Source: Megalopta genalis
Taxonomy: Eukaryota > Arthropoda > Insecta > Hymenoptera > Halictidae
Assembly (NCBI RefSeq): GCF_051020955.1
Contig: NW_027476767.1
Location: 1 to 64,000, forward strand
Direction of reading: 5' to 3'
DNA: 64,000 nt
Shown: piece by piece, positions 26,319 to 40,555 of the stretch
Position numbering within the stretch: position 1 is the stretch's first letter
Layout: each line of letters begins with the position of its first letter
Notes under the pieces: model-generated
What the model saw: the letters and a program-made list of their open reading frames with translations, nothing else
Told to the model about the DNA's origin: nothing
Database searches by the model: none
Program-made: the position numbers and the translations under genes

Positions 26319-29300
26319 AATCCATGCGATACACATGATTTAGCTTCAAATCAATGCGATGTAGAAGGTTTAGCTTCAAATCCATGCCATACACAAGATT
26401 TAGCTTCAAGTCAATGCGATGAAGTAGGTTCAGCTTCAAATCCATGCGACACATATGATTTAGCTTCAAATACTTGCGATATAAGTGATATAGCTTTGAA
26501 AGCTGTAGGAACAAACGAGGTAGCTTCAATTCCACGCGATACACATGATTCAGCTTCAAACACTTGCGATATAAGTGATGTAGATTCAACTGCAAGCAAA
26601 ACGAACGAGTTAGCTTCAAATCCATGCGAAACACATGATTCAGCTGCAAATCAATGCGATGTAGAAGGATTAGCTTCAAATCCATGCGAAACACATTATT
26701 TAGCTGCAAATAAGTGCGAAGTAGAAGGCTCGGGTTCAAATCAATGCGATTCAAATGGTTCATCTTGAAATACTTGTGAAAGACATGATTTAGCTTCAAC
26801 TGCATGCCAAACAAATGATTTAGCTTCAAATCAATGCGATGTAGAAAGTTTAGCAACAAATCCATGCGATACACATGATTTAGCTTCGAATACTTGCGAT
26901 ATAAGTGATATAGCTTCAAATACAGGCGAAACGAACGAGTTAGCTTCAAATCCATGCGAAGGACATGATTCAGCTGCAAATCAATGCGATGTAGAAGTTT
27001 TAGCTTCAAATCCACGCGATACACATGATTTAGCTACAAATATTAGCGATATAAGTGATGTAGATTCAACTGCAGGCGAAACGAACGAGTTAGCTTCAAA
27101 TCCATGCGACACACATGATTTATCTGCAAATCAATGCGATGTAGAAGGTTTAGTTTCAAATCCATGCGATACACAAAATTTAGCTTCAAATAAATGTGAT
27201 GTAGAAGGTTTAGCTTCAAATCCACGCGAAACAAATGATTTAGCTTCAAACACTTGGGGTATAAGTGATATAGCTTCAAATGCAGACTAATCAAACGAGT
27301 TAGCTTAAAAATCAACGCGATACACATGATTTATCTTCAAACACTTGCGATATAAGTGATGTAGATTCAACTGCAGGCAAAACGAACGAGTTAGCTTCAA
27401 ATCCATGCGAAACACATGATATAGCTGCTAATCAATGTGATGTAGAAGGTTTAGCTTCAAATCCATGCGATACACAAGATTTAGCTTCAAATCAATGCGA
27501 TGTAGAAGGTTCAGCTTCATATCCATGCGACACATATGATTTAGCTTCAAATACTTGCGATATAAGTGATATAGCTTCAAAAGCTGGAAGAACAAACGAG
27601 GTAGCTTCAAATACATGCGAAACACTTGATTCAGCTGCAAATCGATGCGATGTAGAAGGTTTAGCTTCAAATCCATGCGATACACATGATTTAGCTTCAA
27701 ATCAATGCGATGTGGAAGGTTTATCTTCAAATCCATGCGATACACAAGATTTAGCTTCAAATCAATGCGATGTAGTAGGTTCAGCTTCAAATCCATGCGA
27801 CACATATGATTTAGCTTCAAATCAATGCGATGTAGAAGGTTTAGCTTCAAATCCACGCGAAACAAATGACTTAGCTTCAAACACTTGGGGTATAAGTGAT
27901 ATAGCTTCAAATGCAGACTAATCAAACGAGTTAGCCTCAAAATCCACGCGATATACATGATTTAGCTTCAAATACTTGCGATATAAGTGATGTAGGTTCA
28001 ACTGCAGGCGAAACGAACGAGTTAGCTTCAAATCCATGCGAAACATATGATTTAGCTGCAAATCAATGTAATGTAGTAGGTTTAGCTTCAAATCCATGCG
28101 ATACACAAGATTTAGATTCATTTCAATGCGATGTAGAAGGTTCAGCTTCAAATCCATGCGACACATATGATTTAGCTTCAAATACTTGCGATATAAGCGA
28201 TATAGCTTCAAAAGCTGGAGGAACAAACGAGGAAGCTTCAATTCCATGCGAAACAAATGATTTAACTTCAAATCAATGCGAAGTAGAAGGCTTAGCTTCA
28301 GATCCATGCGATACACAAGATTTAGCTTCAAATCAATGCGATGTAGGTTCAGCTTCAAATCCATGCGATATAAGTGACATAGCTTCAAAAGCAGGAGGAA
28401 CAAACGAGGTAGCTTCAATTCCATGCGAAACAAATGATTTAGCTTCAAATCAATGCGAAGTGGAAGGCGTAGCTTCAAATCCATGCGAACCACATGACTC
28501 AGCTTCAAGTCAATGCGATGTAGAAGGATTAGCTTCAAATCCATGCGAAAAACATTATTTAGCTGCAAATCAGTGCGAGACACGTGATTTAGATTCAAAT
28601 CAATTCGAAGGACAAGGCTTAGATTCAAATCCATGCGAAACAAATGATTTAGCTTCAAATGAATGCGAAGTAGAAGGCTTGGCTTCAAATCCATGCAAAA
28701 CAAATGGTTTAACTACAAATACTTGTGATATACATTATTTAGATACAACTGCATGCGAAACAAACGAGTTAACTTGAAATCCATGCGATACACATGATTT
28801 AGCTTCAAATCAATGCGATGTAGAAGGTTTAGCTTCAAATCCATGCCATACACAAGATTTAGCTTCAAGTCAATGCGATGAAGTAGGTTCAGCTTCAAAT
28901 CCATGCGACACATATGATTTAGCTTCAAATACTTGCGATATAAGTGATATAGCTTTGAAAGCTGTAGGAACAAACGAGGTAGCTTCAATTCCACGCGATA
29001 CACATGATTCAGCTTCAAACACTTGCGATATAAGTGATGTAGATTCAACTGCAAGCAAAACGAACGAGTTAGCTTCAAATCCATGCGAAACACATGATTC
29101 AGCTGCAAATCAATGCGATGTAGAAGGATTAGCTTCAAATCCATGCGAAACACATTATTTAGCTGCAAATAAGTGCGAAGTAGAAGGCTCGGGTTCAAAT
29201 CAATGCGATTCAAATGGTTCATCTTGAAATACTTGTGAAAGACATGATTTAGCTTCAACTGCATGCCAAACAAATGATTTAGCTTCAAATCAATGCGATG

Positions 29301-30762
29301 TAGAAAGTTTAGCAACAAATCCATGCGATACACATGATTTAGCTTCGAATACTTGCGATATAAGTGATATAGCTTCAAATACAGGCGAAACGAACGAGTT
29401 AGCTTCAAATCCATGCGAAGGACATGATTCAGCTGCAAATCAATGCGATGTAGAAGTTTTAGCTTCAAATCCACGCGATACACATGATTTAGCTACAAAT
29501 ATTAGCGATATAAGTGATGTAGATTCAACTGCAGGCGAAACGAACGAGTTAGCTTCAAATCCATGCGACACACATGATTTATCTGCAAATCAATGCGATG
29601 TAGAAGGTTTAGTTTCAAATCCATGCGATACACAAAATTTAGCTTCAAATAAATGTGATGTAGAAGGTTTAGCTTCAAATCCATGCGAAACAAATGATTT
29701 AGCTTCAAACACTTGGGGTATAAGTGATATAGCTTCAAATGCAGACTAATCAAACGAGTTAGCTTAAAAATCAACGCGATACACATGATTTATCTTCAAA
29801 CACTTGCGATATAAGTGATGTAGATTCAACTGCAGGCAAAACGAACGAGTTAGCTTCAAATCCATGCGAAACACATGATATAGCTGCTAATCAATGTGAT
29901 GTAGAAGGTTTAGCTTCAAATCCATGCGATACACAAGATTTAGCTTCAAATCAATGCGATGTAGAAGGTTCAGCTTCATATCCATGCGACACATATGATT
30001 TAGCTTCAAATACTTGCGATATAAGTGATATAGCTTCAAAAGCTGGAAGAACAAACGAGGTAGCTTCAAATACATGCGAAACACTTGATTCAGCTGCAAA
30101 TCGATGCGATGTAGAAGGTTTAGCTTCAAATCCATGCGATACACATGATTTAGCTTCAAATCAATGCGATGTGGAAGGTTTATCTTCAAATCCATGCGAT
30201 ACACAAGATTTAGCTTCAAATCAATGCGATGTAGTAGGTTCAGCTTCAAATCCATGCGACACATATGATTTAGCTTCAAATCAATGCGATGTAGAAGGTT
30301 TAGCTTCAAATCCACGCGAAACAAATGACTTAGCTTCAAACACTTGGGGTATAAGTGATATAGCTTCAAATGCAGACTAATCAAACGAGTTAGCCTCAAA
30401 ATCCACGCGATATACATGATTTAGCTTCAAATACTTGCGATATAAGTGATGTAGGTTCAACTGCAGGCGAAACGAACGAGTTAGCTTCAAATCCATGCGA
30501 AACATATGATTTAGCTGCAAATCAATGTGATGTAGTAGGTTTAGCTTCAAATCCATGCGATACACAAGATTTAGATTCATTTCAATGCGATGTAGAAGGT
30601 TCAGCTTCAAATCCATGCGACACATATGATTTAGCTTCAAATACTTGCGATATAAGCGATATAGCTTCAAAAGCTGGAGGAACAAACGAGGAAGCTTCAA
30701 TTCCATGCGAAACAAATGATTTAACTTCAAATCAATGCGAAGTAGAAGGCTTAGCTTCAGAT
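25845..30762. repeat. Two near-identical 2,459-bp direct repeats
   Basis: Unit 1 is about 25,845-28,303 and unit 2 about 28,304-30,762. Anchors at an offset of exactly 2,459 bp include GATACACAAG at 25,851/28,310 and the AACTTGAAATCC monomer. The length equals 82 monomers minus one base, explained by two 31-bp monomers and one 27-bp monomer per unit. By eye only a handful of substitutions separate the units, for example CACGCG at about 27,222 against CATGCG at about 29,681, and TGTAATG near 28,069 against TGTGATG near 30,528. A third copy starts at 30,763 and diverges after about 30,900. Confidence 0.92.
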
Positions 30763-33700
30763 CCATGCGATACACAAGATTTAGCTTCAAATCAATGCGA
30801 TGTAGGTTCAGCTTCAAATCCATGCGATATAAGTGACATAGCTTCAAAAGCAGGAGGAACAAACGAGGTAGCTTCAATTCCATGCGAAACAAATGATTTA
30901 GTTTCAAATCAATGCGAAATGAAGGCGTAGCTTCAAATCCATGCGAACCACATGATTCAGCTTCAAGTCAATGCGATGTAGAAGGATTAGCTTCAAATCC
31001 ATGCGAAAAACATTATTTAGCTGCAAATCAGTGCGAGACACGTGATTTAGATTCAAATCAATTCGAAGGACAAGGCTTAGATTCAAATCCATGCGAAACA
31101 AATGATTTAGCTTCAAATGAATGCGAAGTAGAAGGCTTGGCTTCAAATCCATGCAAAACAAATGGTTTAACTACAAATACTTGTGATATACATTATTTAG
31201 CTACAACTGCATGCGAAACAAACGTGTTAACTTCAAAACCATGCGATACACATGATTTATCTTCAAATCAATGCGATGTAGAAGGTTTAGCTTCAAATCC
31301 ATGCCATACACAAGATTTAGCTTCAAATAAATGTGATGTAGAAGGTTTAGCTTCAAATCCATGCGATACACAAGATTTAGCTTCAAATCAATGCGATGTA
31401 GTATGTTCAGCTTCAAATCCATGTGACACATATGATTTAGCTTCAAATAGTTGCGATATAAGTGATATAGCTTCAAAAGTTGGAGGAACAAACGAGGTGG
31501 CTTCAATTCCATGCGAAACAAATGATTTAGCTTCAAATCAATGCGAAGTAGAAGGCGTAGCTTCAAATCCATGTGAAACAAATGGTTTAGCTACAAATAC
31601 TTGTGATATAGATTATTTAGCTACAACTGCATGCGAAACTAACGAGTTAGCTTCAAATCCATGCGAAACACACGATTTATCTTCAAATCAATGCGATGTA
31701 GAAGGTTTGCTTCAAATCAATAAGAGGTAGATGGTTTAGCTTCAAATCAATACAATATAGAAGGTTTAGCTTCAAATAAATGCGATGTAGAAGGTTTAGC
31801 TTCAAAACCATACGACACACATGATTTAGATTCAAATCAATTCGAAGGACAAGGCTTAGATTCAAATCCATGCGAAACAAATGATTTAGCTTCAATTGAA
31901 TGCGAAGTAGAAGGCTTGGCTTCAAATCCATGCAAAACAAATGGTTTAACTACAAATACTTGTGATATACATTATTTAGCCACAACTGCATGCGAAACAA
32001 ACGTGTTAACTTCAAAACCATGCGATACACATGATTTATCTTCAAATCAATGCGATGTAGAAGGTTTAGCTTCAAATCCATGCCATACACAAGATTTAGC
32101 TTCAAGTCAATGCGATGTATTAGGTTCAGCTTCAAATCCATGCGACACATATGATTTAGCTTCAATTACTTGCGATATAAGTGATATAGCTTTAAAAGCT
32201 GTAGGAACAAACGAGGTAGCTTCAATTCCATGCGATACACATGATTTAGGTTCAAACACTAGCGATATAAGTGATGTAGATTCAACTGCAAGCAAAACGA
32301 ACGAGTTAGCTTCAAATCCATGCGAAACACATGATTCAGCTGCAAATCAGTGCGAAGTAGAAGGCTCGGGTTCAAATCAATGCAATTCAAATGTTTCATC
32401 TTCAAATACTTGTGAAAGACATGATTTAGCTTCAACTGCATGCAAAACACATGATTTAGCTTCAAATCAATGCGAAACACATGATTTAGCTTCAAATCAA
32501 TGCGATGTAGAAGGGTTAGCTTCAAATCCATGCAAAACACGTGATTTATCTTCCAATTAATGCGAAGTAGAAGGCTAAGCTTCAAATCCATGCGAATTAA
32601 ATGGTTTAGCTTCAAATACTTGTGATATACGTTATTTAGATTTAACTGCATGCGCAACGAACGAGGTAGCTTCAATACCATGCGAGAAACATGATTTAGC
32701 TTCAAATCAATGCGATGTAGATGGTTTAGCTTCAAATTCACGCGAAACATTTGATTTAGCTTCAAACACTTGGGGTATAAGTGATATAGCTTCAATTGAA
32801 GCCTAATCAAACGAGTTAGCTTCAAAATCCACGCGATACACATGATTTAGCTTCAAATACTAGCGATATGAGTGATGTAGATTCAACTGCAGTCGAAACG
32901 AACGAATTAGCTTCAAATCCATGTGAAACACATGATCTAGCTGCAAATCAATGCGATGTAGATGGTTTAGCTTCAAAACAATAAGAGGTAGAAGGTTTAG
33001 CTTCAAATCAATAGAATGTAGAAGGTTTAGCTTCAAATCAATGCGATGTAGAATGTTTAGTTTCAAATCCATACGAAACACATGATTTAGCTTCAAATCA
33101 ATTCGAAGGACAAGGCTTAGATTCAAATCCATGCGAAAGAAATGATTTAACTTCAAATCAGTGCGATATAGAAGGTTTAGTTTCAAATCCATGCGATACA
33201 AAAGATTTAGCTTAAAATCAATGCGATGTAGTAGGTTCAGCTTCAAATCCATGCGGCACATATGATTTAGCTTTGAATACTTGCGATATAAGTGACATAG
33301 TTTCAAATGGATGCGAAACGAACGAGTTAGCTTCAAATCCATGCGATACACAAGATTTAGCTTCAAATCAATGCGATGTAGTAGGTTCAGCTTCAAATAC
33401 TTGCGATATAAGTGATATAGCTTCAAAAGCTGTAGGAACAAACGAGGTAGCTTCAATTCCATGCGAGACACATGATTTAGCTTCAAATCAATGCGATGTA
33501 GAAGGTTCAGCTTCAAATCCATACGAAACATATGATTTAGCTTCAAATCAATTCGAAGTACAATGCTTAGATTCAAAACCATGCGAAACAAATAATTTAG
33601 CTTCAAATGAATGCGAAGTAGAAGGCTTAGCTTCAAATCCATGCGAAACAAATGGTTTAGCTACAAATACTTGTGATATACATTATTTAGCTACAACTGC

Positions 33701-35220
33701 ATGCGAAACTAACGAGTTAGATTGAAATCTATGCGAAACACACGATTTATGTTCAAATCACTGCGATGTAGAAGGTTTAGCTACAAATCAATAAGAGGTA
33801 GAAGGTTTAGCTTCAAATCAATAGAATATAGAAGGTTTAGCTTCAAATCAATGCGATGTAGAACGTTTAGCTTCAAATCCATACGAAACACATGATTTAG
33901 CTTCAAATGAATGCGAAGTAGAAGGCTTAGCTTCAAATCCATGCGGCTCATATGATTTAGCTTTAAATACTTGCGATATAAGTGACATAGTTTCAAATGG
34001 AGGCGAAACGAACGAGTTAGCTTCAAATCCATGCGAGACACATGATTTATCTTCAAATCAATGCGATGGAGATGGTTTAGCTTCAAATCCATGCGATACA
34101 CAATATTTAGCTTCAAATCAATGCGATGTAGTAGGTTCAGCTTCTAATCTCATGCGACACATATGATTTAGCTTAAAATACTTGCGATATAAGTGATATA
34201 GCTTCAAAAGCTGTAGGAACAAACGAGGAAGCTTCAATTCCATGCGAGACACATGATTTAGCTTCAAATCAATGCGATGTAGAAGGTTTAGCTTCAAATC
34301 CAAACGAAACACATGATATAGCTTAAAATACTTGTGATATACATTATTGAGCTACAACTGCATGCGAAACTAACGAGTTAGCTTCAAATCTATGCGATAC
34401 ACAAGATTTAGCTTCAAATGAATGCGATGTAGTAGGTTCAGCTTCAAATCCATGCGACACATATGATTTAGCTTCAAATACTTGCGATATAAGTGATATA
34501 GCTTCAAAAGCTGTAGGAACAAACGAGGTAGCTTCAATTCCATGCGAGACACATGATTTAGCTTCAAATCAATGCGATGTAGAAGGTTTAGCTTCAAATA
34601 CAAACGAAACACATGTTTTAGCTTCAAATCAATTCGAAGGACAAGGCTTAGATTCAAATCCATGCGAAACAAATGCTTTAGCTTCAAGTCAATGCGAAGT
34701 AGAAGGCGTAGCTTCAAATCCATGCGAAACAAATGGTTTAGCTACAAATACTTGTGATATACATTATTGAGCTACAACTGCTTGCGAAACTAACGAGTTA
34801 GCTTCAAATCTATGCGAAACACACGATTTATCTTCAAATCAATGCGATGTAGAAGGTTTAGCTTCAAATCAATAAGAGGTAGAAGGTTTAGCTTCAAATC
34901 AATAGAATATAGAAGGTTTAGCTTCAAATCAATGCGATGTAGAAGGTTTAGCTTCAAATCCATACGAAACACATGATTTAGCTTCAAATCAATTCGAAGG
35001 GCAAGGCTTAGATTCAAATCCATGCGAAACAAATGATTTAGCTTCAGATGAATGCGAAGTAGAAGGCTCAGCTTCAAATCAATGCGGCACATATGATTTA
35101 GCTTTAAATACTTGCGATATAAGTGACATAGTTTCATATGGAGGCGAAACGAACGAGTTAGCTTCAAATCCATGCGAAACACATGATTTATCTTCAAATC
35201 AAAGCGATGTAGAAGGTTTA
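30763..35220. repeat. Satellite segment: partial third unit, then mosaic with a 300-bp duplication
   Basis: The first 600 bp continue the preceding unit but match 24,863-25,870 better, sharing the GCGAAATGAAGGCG deletion near 30,916. TAA monomers sit near 31,721, 32,980, 33,790 and 34,870. Around 34,141-34,740 a 10-monomer (300-bp) block is repeated: CATGCGACACATATG at 34,151 and 34,451, AAAGCTGTAGGAAC near 34,207 and 34,507. GCTCGGGTTC is at about 32,364. No non-repeat sequence was seen. Confidence 0.85.
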
Positions 35221-36640
35221 GCTTCAAATCCATGCGATACACAAGATTTAGCTTCAAATGAATGCGATGTAGTAGGTTCAGCTTCAAATCCATGCGACAC
35301 ATATGATTTAGCTTCAAATACTTGCGATATAAGTGATATAGCTTCAAAAGCTGTAGGAACAAACGAGGTAGCTTCAAATCCATGCGAAACACATGATTCA
35401 GCTGCAAATCAATGCGATGTAGAAGGTTTAGCTACAAATCCATGCGAGACACATTATTTAGCTGCAAATCAGTGCGAAGTAGAAGGCTCGGGTTCAAATC
35501 AATGCGATTCAAATGGTTCATATTCAAATACTTGTGAAAGACATGATTTAGCTTCAACTGCATGCGAAACACATGATTTAGCTTCAAATCAATGCGATGT
35601 AGAAGGTTTTGCTTCAAATCCACGCGAAACAAATGATTTAGCTTCAAACACTTGGGGTATAAGTGATATAGCTTCAAATGCAGACTAATCAAACGAGTTA
35701 GCTTGAAAATCCACGCGATACACATGATTTGTCTTCAAACACTTGCGATATAAGTGATGTAGATTCAACTGCAGGCAAAACGAACGAGTTAGCTTCAAAT
35801 CCATGCGAAACACATGATATAGCTGCTAATCAATGTGATGTAGAAGGTTTAGCTTCAAATCCATGCGATACACAAGATTTAGCTTCAAATCAATGCGATG
35901 TATTAGGTTCAGCTTCAAATCCATGCGACACATATGATTTAGCTTCAAATACTTGCGATATAAGTGATATAGCTTCAAAAGCTGTAGGAACAAACGAGGT
36001 AGCTTCAAATCCATGCGAAACACATGATTCAGCTGCAAATCAATGCGATGTAGAAGGTTTAGCTACAAATCCATGCGAGACACATTATTTAGCTGCAAAT
36101 CAGTGCGAAGTAGAAGGCTCGGGTTCAAATCAATGCGATTCAAATGGTTCATATTCAAATACTTGTGAAAGACATGATTTAGCTTCAACTGCATGCGAAA
36201 CACATGATTTAGCTTCAAATCAATGCGATGTAGAAGGTTTTGCTTCAAATCCACGCGAAACAAATGATTTAGCTTCAAACACTTGGGGTATAAGTGATAT
36301 AGCTTCAAATGCAGACTAATCAAACGAGTTAGCTTAAAAATCCTCGCGATACACATGATTTATCTTCAAACACTTGCGATATAAGTGATGTAGATTCAAC
36401 TGCAGGCAAAACGAACGAGTTAGCTTCAAATCCATGCGAAACACATGATATAGCTGCTAATCAATGTGATGTAGAAGGTTTAGCTTCAAATCCATGCAAT
36501 ACACAAGATTTAGCTTCAAATCAATGCGATGTATTAGGTTCAGCTTCAAATCCATGCGACACGTATGATTTAGCTTCAAATACTTGCGATATAAGTGATA
36601 TAGCTTCAAAAGCTGTAGGAACAAACGAGGTAGCTTCAAT
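35221..36640. repeat. 631-bp tandem repeat, about 2.2 copies
   Basis: Unit 1 is about 35,221-35,851, unit 2 about 35,852-36,482, and a partial unit runs to about 36,640. ACATGATTCAGCTGC occurs at 35,391 and 36,022, offset 631 bp (21 monomers plus the one base of a 31-bp monomer). Each unit contains the GGCTCGGG cassette followed by the TTGGGGTATAAG and GACTAATC monomers. Unit 1 reads GTAGTAGG and unit 2 GTATTAGG at the equivalent site, so the units are close but not identical. Confidence 0.88.
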
Positions 36641-37340
36641 TCCATGCGAGACACATGATTTAGCTTCAAATCAATGCGATGTAGAAGGTTTAGCTTCATA
36701 TCCAAGTGTAACACATGATTTAGCTTCAAATATTTGCGATATAAGTGATATAGCTTCGAATACAGGCGAAACGAACGAGTTAGCTTCAAATCCATGCAAA
36801 ACACATGAATCAGCTGCAAATCAATACAATGTAGAAGGTTTAGCTTCAAATCCATGCGAAACACATGATTTAGCTGCAAATCAATGCGATGTAGAAGGTT
36901 TAGCTTCAAATCCATACGAAACACATGATTTAGCTTCAAATCAATTCGAAGGGCAAGGCTTAGATTCAAATCCATGCGAAACAAATGATTTAGCTTCAGA
37001 TGAATGCGAAGTAGAAGGCTCAGCTTCAAATCCATGCGGCACATATGATTTAGCTTTAAATACTTGCGATATATGTGACATAGTTTCAAATGGAGGCGAA
37101 ACGAACGAGTTAGCTTCAAATCCATGCGAAACACATGATTTAGCTGCAAATCAATGTGATGTAGAAGGTTTAGCTTCAAATCAATGCGATGTAGAAGGTT
37201 CAGCTTCAAACCCATGCGACACATATGATTTAGCTTCAAATACTTGCGATATAAGTGATATAGCTTCAAAAGCTGGAGGAACAAACGAGGAGCCTTCAAT
37301 TCCATGCGAAACAAATGATTTAGCTTCAAATCAATGCGAA

Positions 37341-40300
37341 GTAGAAGGCGTAGCTTCAAATCCATGCGAAACAAATGGTTTAGCTACAAATACTTGTGAT
37401 ATAGATTATTTAGCTACAACTGCATGCGAAACTAACGAGTTAGCATCAAATCCATGCGATACACATGATTTAGCTTCAAATCAATGCGATGTGGAAGGTT
37501 TAGCTTCAAATCCATGCGATACACAAGATTTAGCTTCAAAGGAATGCGATGTAGTAGGTTCAGCTTCAAATCCATGCGTCACATATGATTTAGCTTCAAA
37601 TACTTGCGATATAAGTGATATAGCTTCAAAAGCTGTAGGAACAAACGAGGTAGCTTCAATTCCATGCGAGACACATGATTTAGCTTCAAATCAATGCGAT
37701 GTAGAAGGTTTAGCTTCAAATACAAACGAAACACATGTTTTTGCTTCAAATCAATTCGAAGGACAAGGCTTAGATTCAAATCCATGCGAAACAAATGCTT
37801 TAGCTTCAAATCAATGCGAAGTAGAAGGCGTAGCTTCAAATCCATGCGAAACAAATGGTTTAGCTACAAATACTTGTGATATACATTATTGTGCTACAAC
37901 TGCTTGCGAAACTAACGAGTTAGCTTCAAATCTATGCGAAACACACGATTTATCTTCAAATCAATGCGATGTAGAAGGTTTAGCTTCAAATCAATAAGAG
38001 GTAGAAGGTTTAGCTTCAAATCAATAGAATATAGAAGGTTTAGCTTCAAATCAATGCGATGTAGAAGGTTTAGCTTCAAATCCATACGAAACACATGATT
38101 TAGCTTCAAATCAATTCGAAGGGCAAGGCTTAGATTCAAATCCATGCGATACACAAGATTTAGCTTCAAATGAATGCGATGTAGTAGGTTCAGCTTCAAA
38201 TCCATGCGACACATATGATTTAGCTTCAAATACTTGCGATATAAGTGATATAGCTTCAAAAGCTGTAGGAACAAACGAGGTAGCTTCAAATCCATGCGAA
38301 ACACATGATTCAGCTGCAAATCAATGCGATGTAGAAGGTTTAGCTACAAATCCATGCGAGACACATTATTTAGCTGCAAATCAGTGCGAAGTAGAAGGCT
38401 CGGGTTCAAATCAATTCGATTCAAATGGTTCATATTCAAATACTTGTGAAAGACATGATTTAGCTTCAACTGCATGCGAAACACATGATTGAGCTTCAAA
38501 TCAATGCGATGTAGAAGGTTTTGCTTCAAATCCACGCGAAACAAATGATTTAGCTTCAAACACTTGGGGTATAAGTGATATAGCTTCAAATGCAGACTAA
38601 TCAAACGAGTTAGCTTAAAAATCCTCGCGATACACATGATTTATCTTCAAACACTTGCGATATAAGTGATGTAGATTCAACTGCAGGCAAAACGAACGAG
38701 TTAGCTTCAAATCCATGCGAAACACATGATATAGCTGCTAATCAATGTGATGTAGAAGGTTTAGCTTCAAATCCATGCGATACACAAGATTTAGCTTCAA
38801 ATCAATGCGATGTATTAGGTTCAGCTTCAAATCCATGCGACACATATGATTTAGCTTCAAATACTTGCGATATAAGTGATATAGCTTCAAAAGCTGTAGG
38901 AACAAACGAGGTAGCTTCAATTCCATGCGAGACACATGATTTAGCTTCAAATCAATGCGATGTAGAAGGTTTAGCTTCATATCCAAGTGTAACACATGAT
39001 TTAGCTTCAAATATTTGCGATATAAGTGATATAGCTTCGAATACAGGCGAAACGAACGAGTTAGCTTCAAATCCATGCGAAACACATGAATCAGCTGCAA
39101 ATCAATGCAATGTAGAAGGTTTAGCTTCAAATCCATGCGAAACACATGATTTAGCTGCAAATCAATGCGATGTAGAAGGCGTAGCTTCAAATCCATGCGA
39201 AACAAATGGTTTAGCTACAAATACTTGTGATATAGATTATTTAGCTACAACTGCATGCGAAACTAACGAGTTAGCATCAAATCCATGCGATACACATGAT
39301 TTAGCTTCAAATCAATGCGATGTGGAAGGTTTAGCTTCAAATCCATGCGATACACAAGATTTAGCTTCAAATGAATGCGATGTAGTAGGTTCAGCTTCAA
39401 ATCCATGCGACACATATGATTTAGCTTCAAATACTTGCGATATAAGTGATATAGCTTCAAAAGCTGTAGGAACAAACGAGGTAGCTTCAATTCCATGCGA
39501 GACACATGATTTAGCTTCAAATCAATGCGATGTAGAAGGTTTAGCTTCAAATACAATCGAAACACATGTTTTTGCTTCAAATCAATTCGAAGGACAAGGC
39601 TTAGATTCAAATCCATGCGAAACAAATGCTTTAGCTTCAAATCAATGCGAAGTAGAAGGCGTAGCTTCAAATCCATGCGAAACAAATGGTTTAGCTACAA
39701 ATACTTGTGATATACATTATTGAGCTACAACTGCTTGCGAAACTAACGAGTTAGCTTCAAATCTATCCGAAACACACGATTTATCTTCAAATCAATGCGA
39801 TGTAGAAGGTTTAGCTTCAAATCAATAAGAGGTAGAAGGTTTAGCTTCAAATCAATAGAATATAGAAGGTTTAGCTTCAAATCAATGCGATGTAGAAGGT
39901 TTAGCTTCAAATCCATACGAAACACATGATTTAGCTTCAAATCAATTCGAAGGGCAAGGCTTAGATTCAAATCCATGCGATACACAAGATTTAGCTTCAA
40001 ATGAATGCGATGTAGTAGGTTCAGCTTCAAATCCATGCGACACATATGATTTAGCTTCAAATACTTGCGATATATGTGATATAGCTTCAAAAGCTGTAGG
40101 AACAAACGAGGTAGCTTCAAATCCATGCGAAACACATGATTCAGCTGCAAATCAATGCGATGTAGAAGGTTTAGCTACAAATCCATGCGAGACACATTAT
40201 TTAGCTGCAAATCAGTGCGAAGTAGAAGGCTCGGGTTCAAATCAATTCGATTCAAATGGTTCATATTCAAATACTTGTGAAAGACATGATTTAGCTTCAA

Positions 40301-40555
40301 CTGCATGCGAAACACATGATTTAGCTTCAAATCAATGCGATGTAGAAGGTTTTGCTTCAAATCCACGCGAAACAAATGATTTAGCTTCAAACACTTGGGG
40401 TATAAGTGATATAGCTTCAAATGCAGACTAATCAAACGAGTTAGCTTAAAAATCCTCGCGATACACATGATTTATCTTCAAACACTTGCGATATAAGTGA
40501 TGTAGATTCAACTGCAGGCAAAACGAACGAGTTAGCTTCAAATCCATGCGAAACA
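37341..40555. repeat. 1,831-bp direct repeat, about 1.75 copies
   Basis: Unit 1 is 37,341 to about 39,171; unit 2 is 39,172 to about 40,555, where it breaks off (CACATGATATAGCTGC in unit 1 against CACGCGATTTATCTTC in unit 2). The length is 61 monomers plus one base. The last part of unit 1 (about 38,340-39,170) instead matches 36,060-36,890 at an offset of 2,281 bp, so the region is a nest of 631, 1,831 and 2,281-bp repeats. Both units share the unusual CATGTTTTTGCTTC monomer near 37,733 and 39,564. Confidence 0.88.

Noticed and set aside
15994..40555. MYIAWILRL and MCIALIFKL starts as conserved N-termini of a gene family
   Set aside because: They arise where a 31-bp monomer (TCAAAATCCACGCGAT and relatives) changes the frame. 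The shared start is a copied indel, not a conserved N-terminus.
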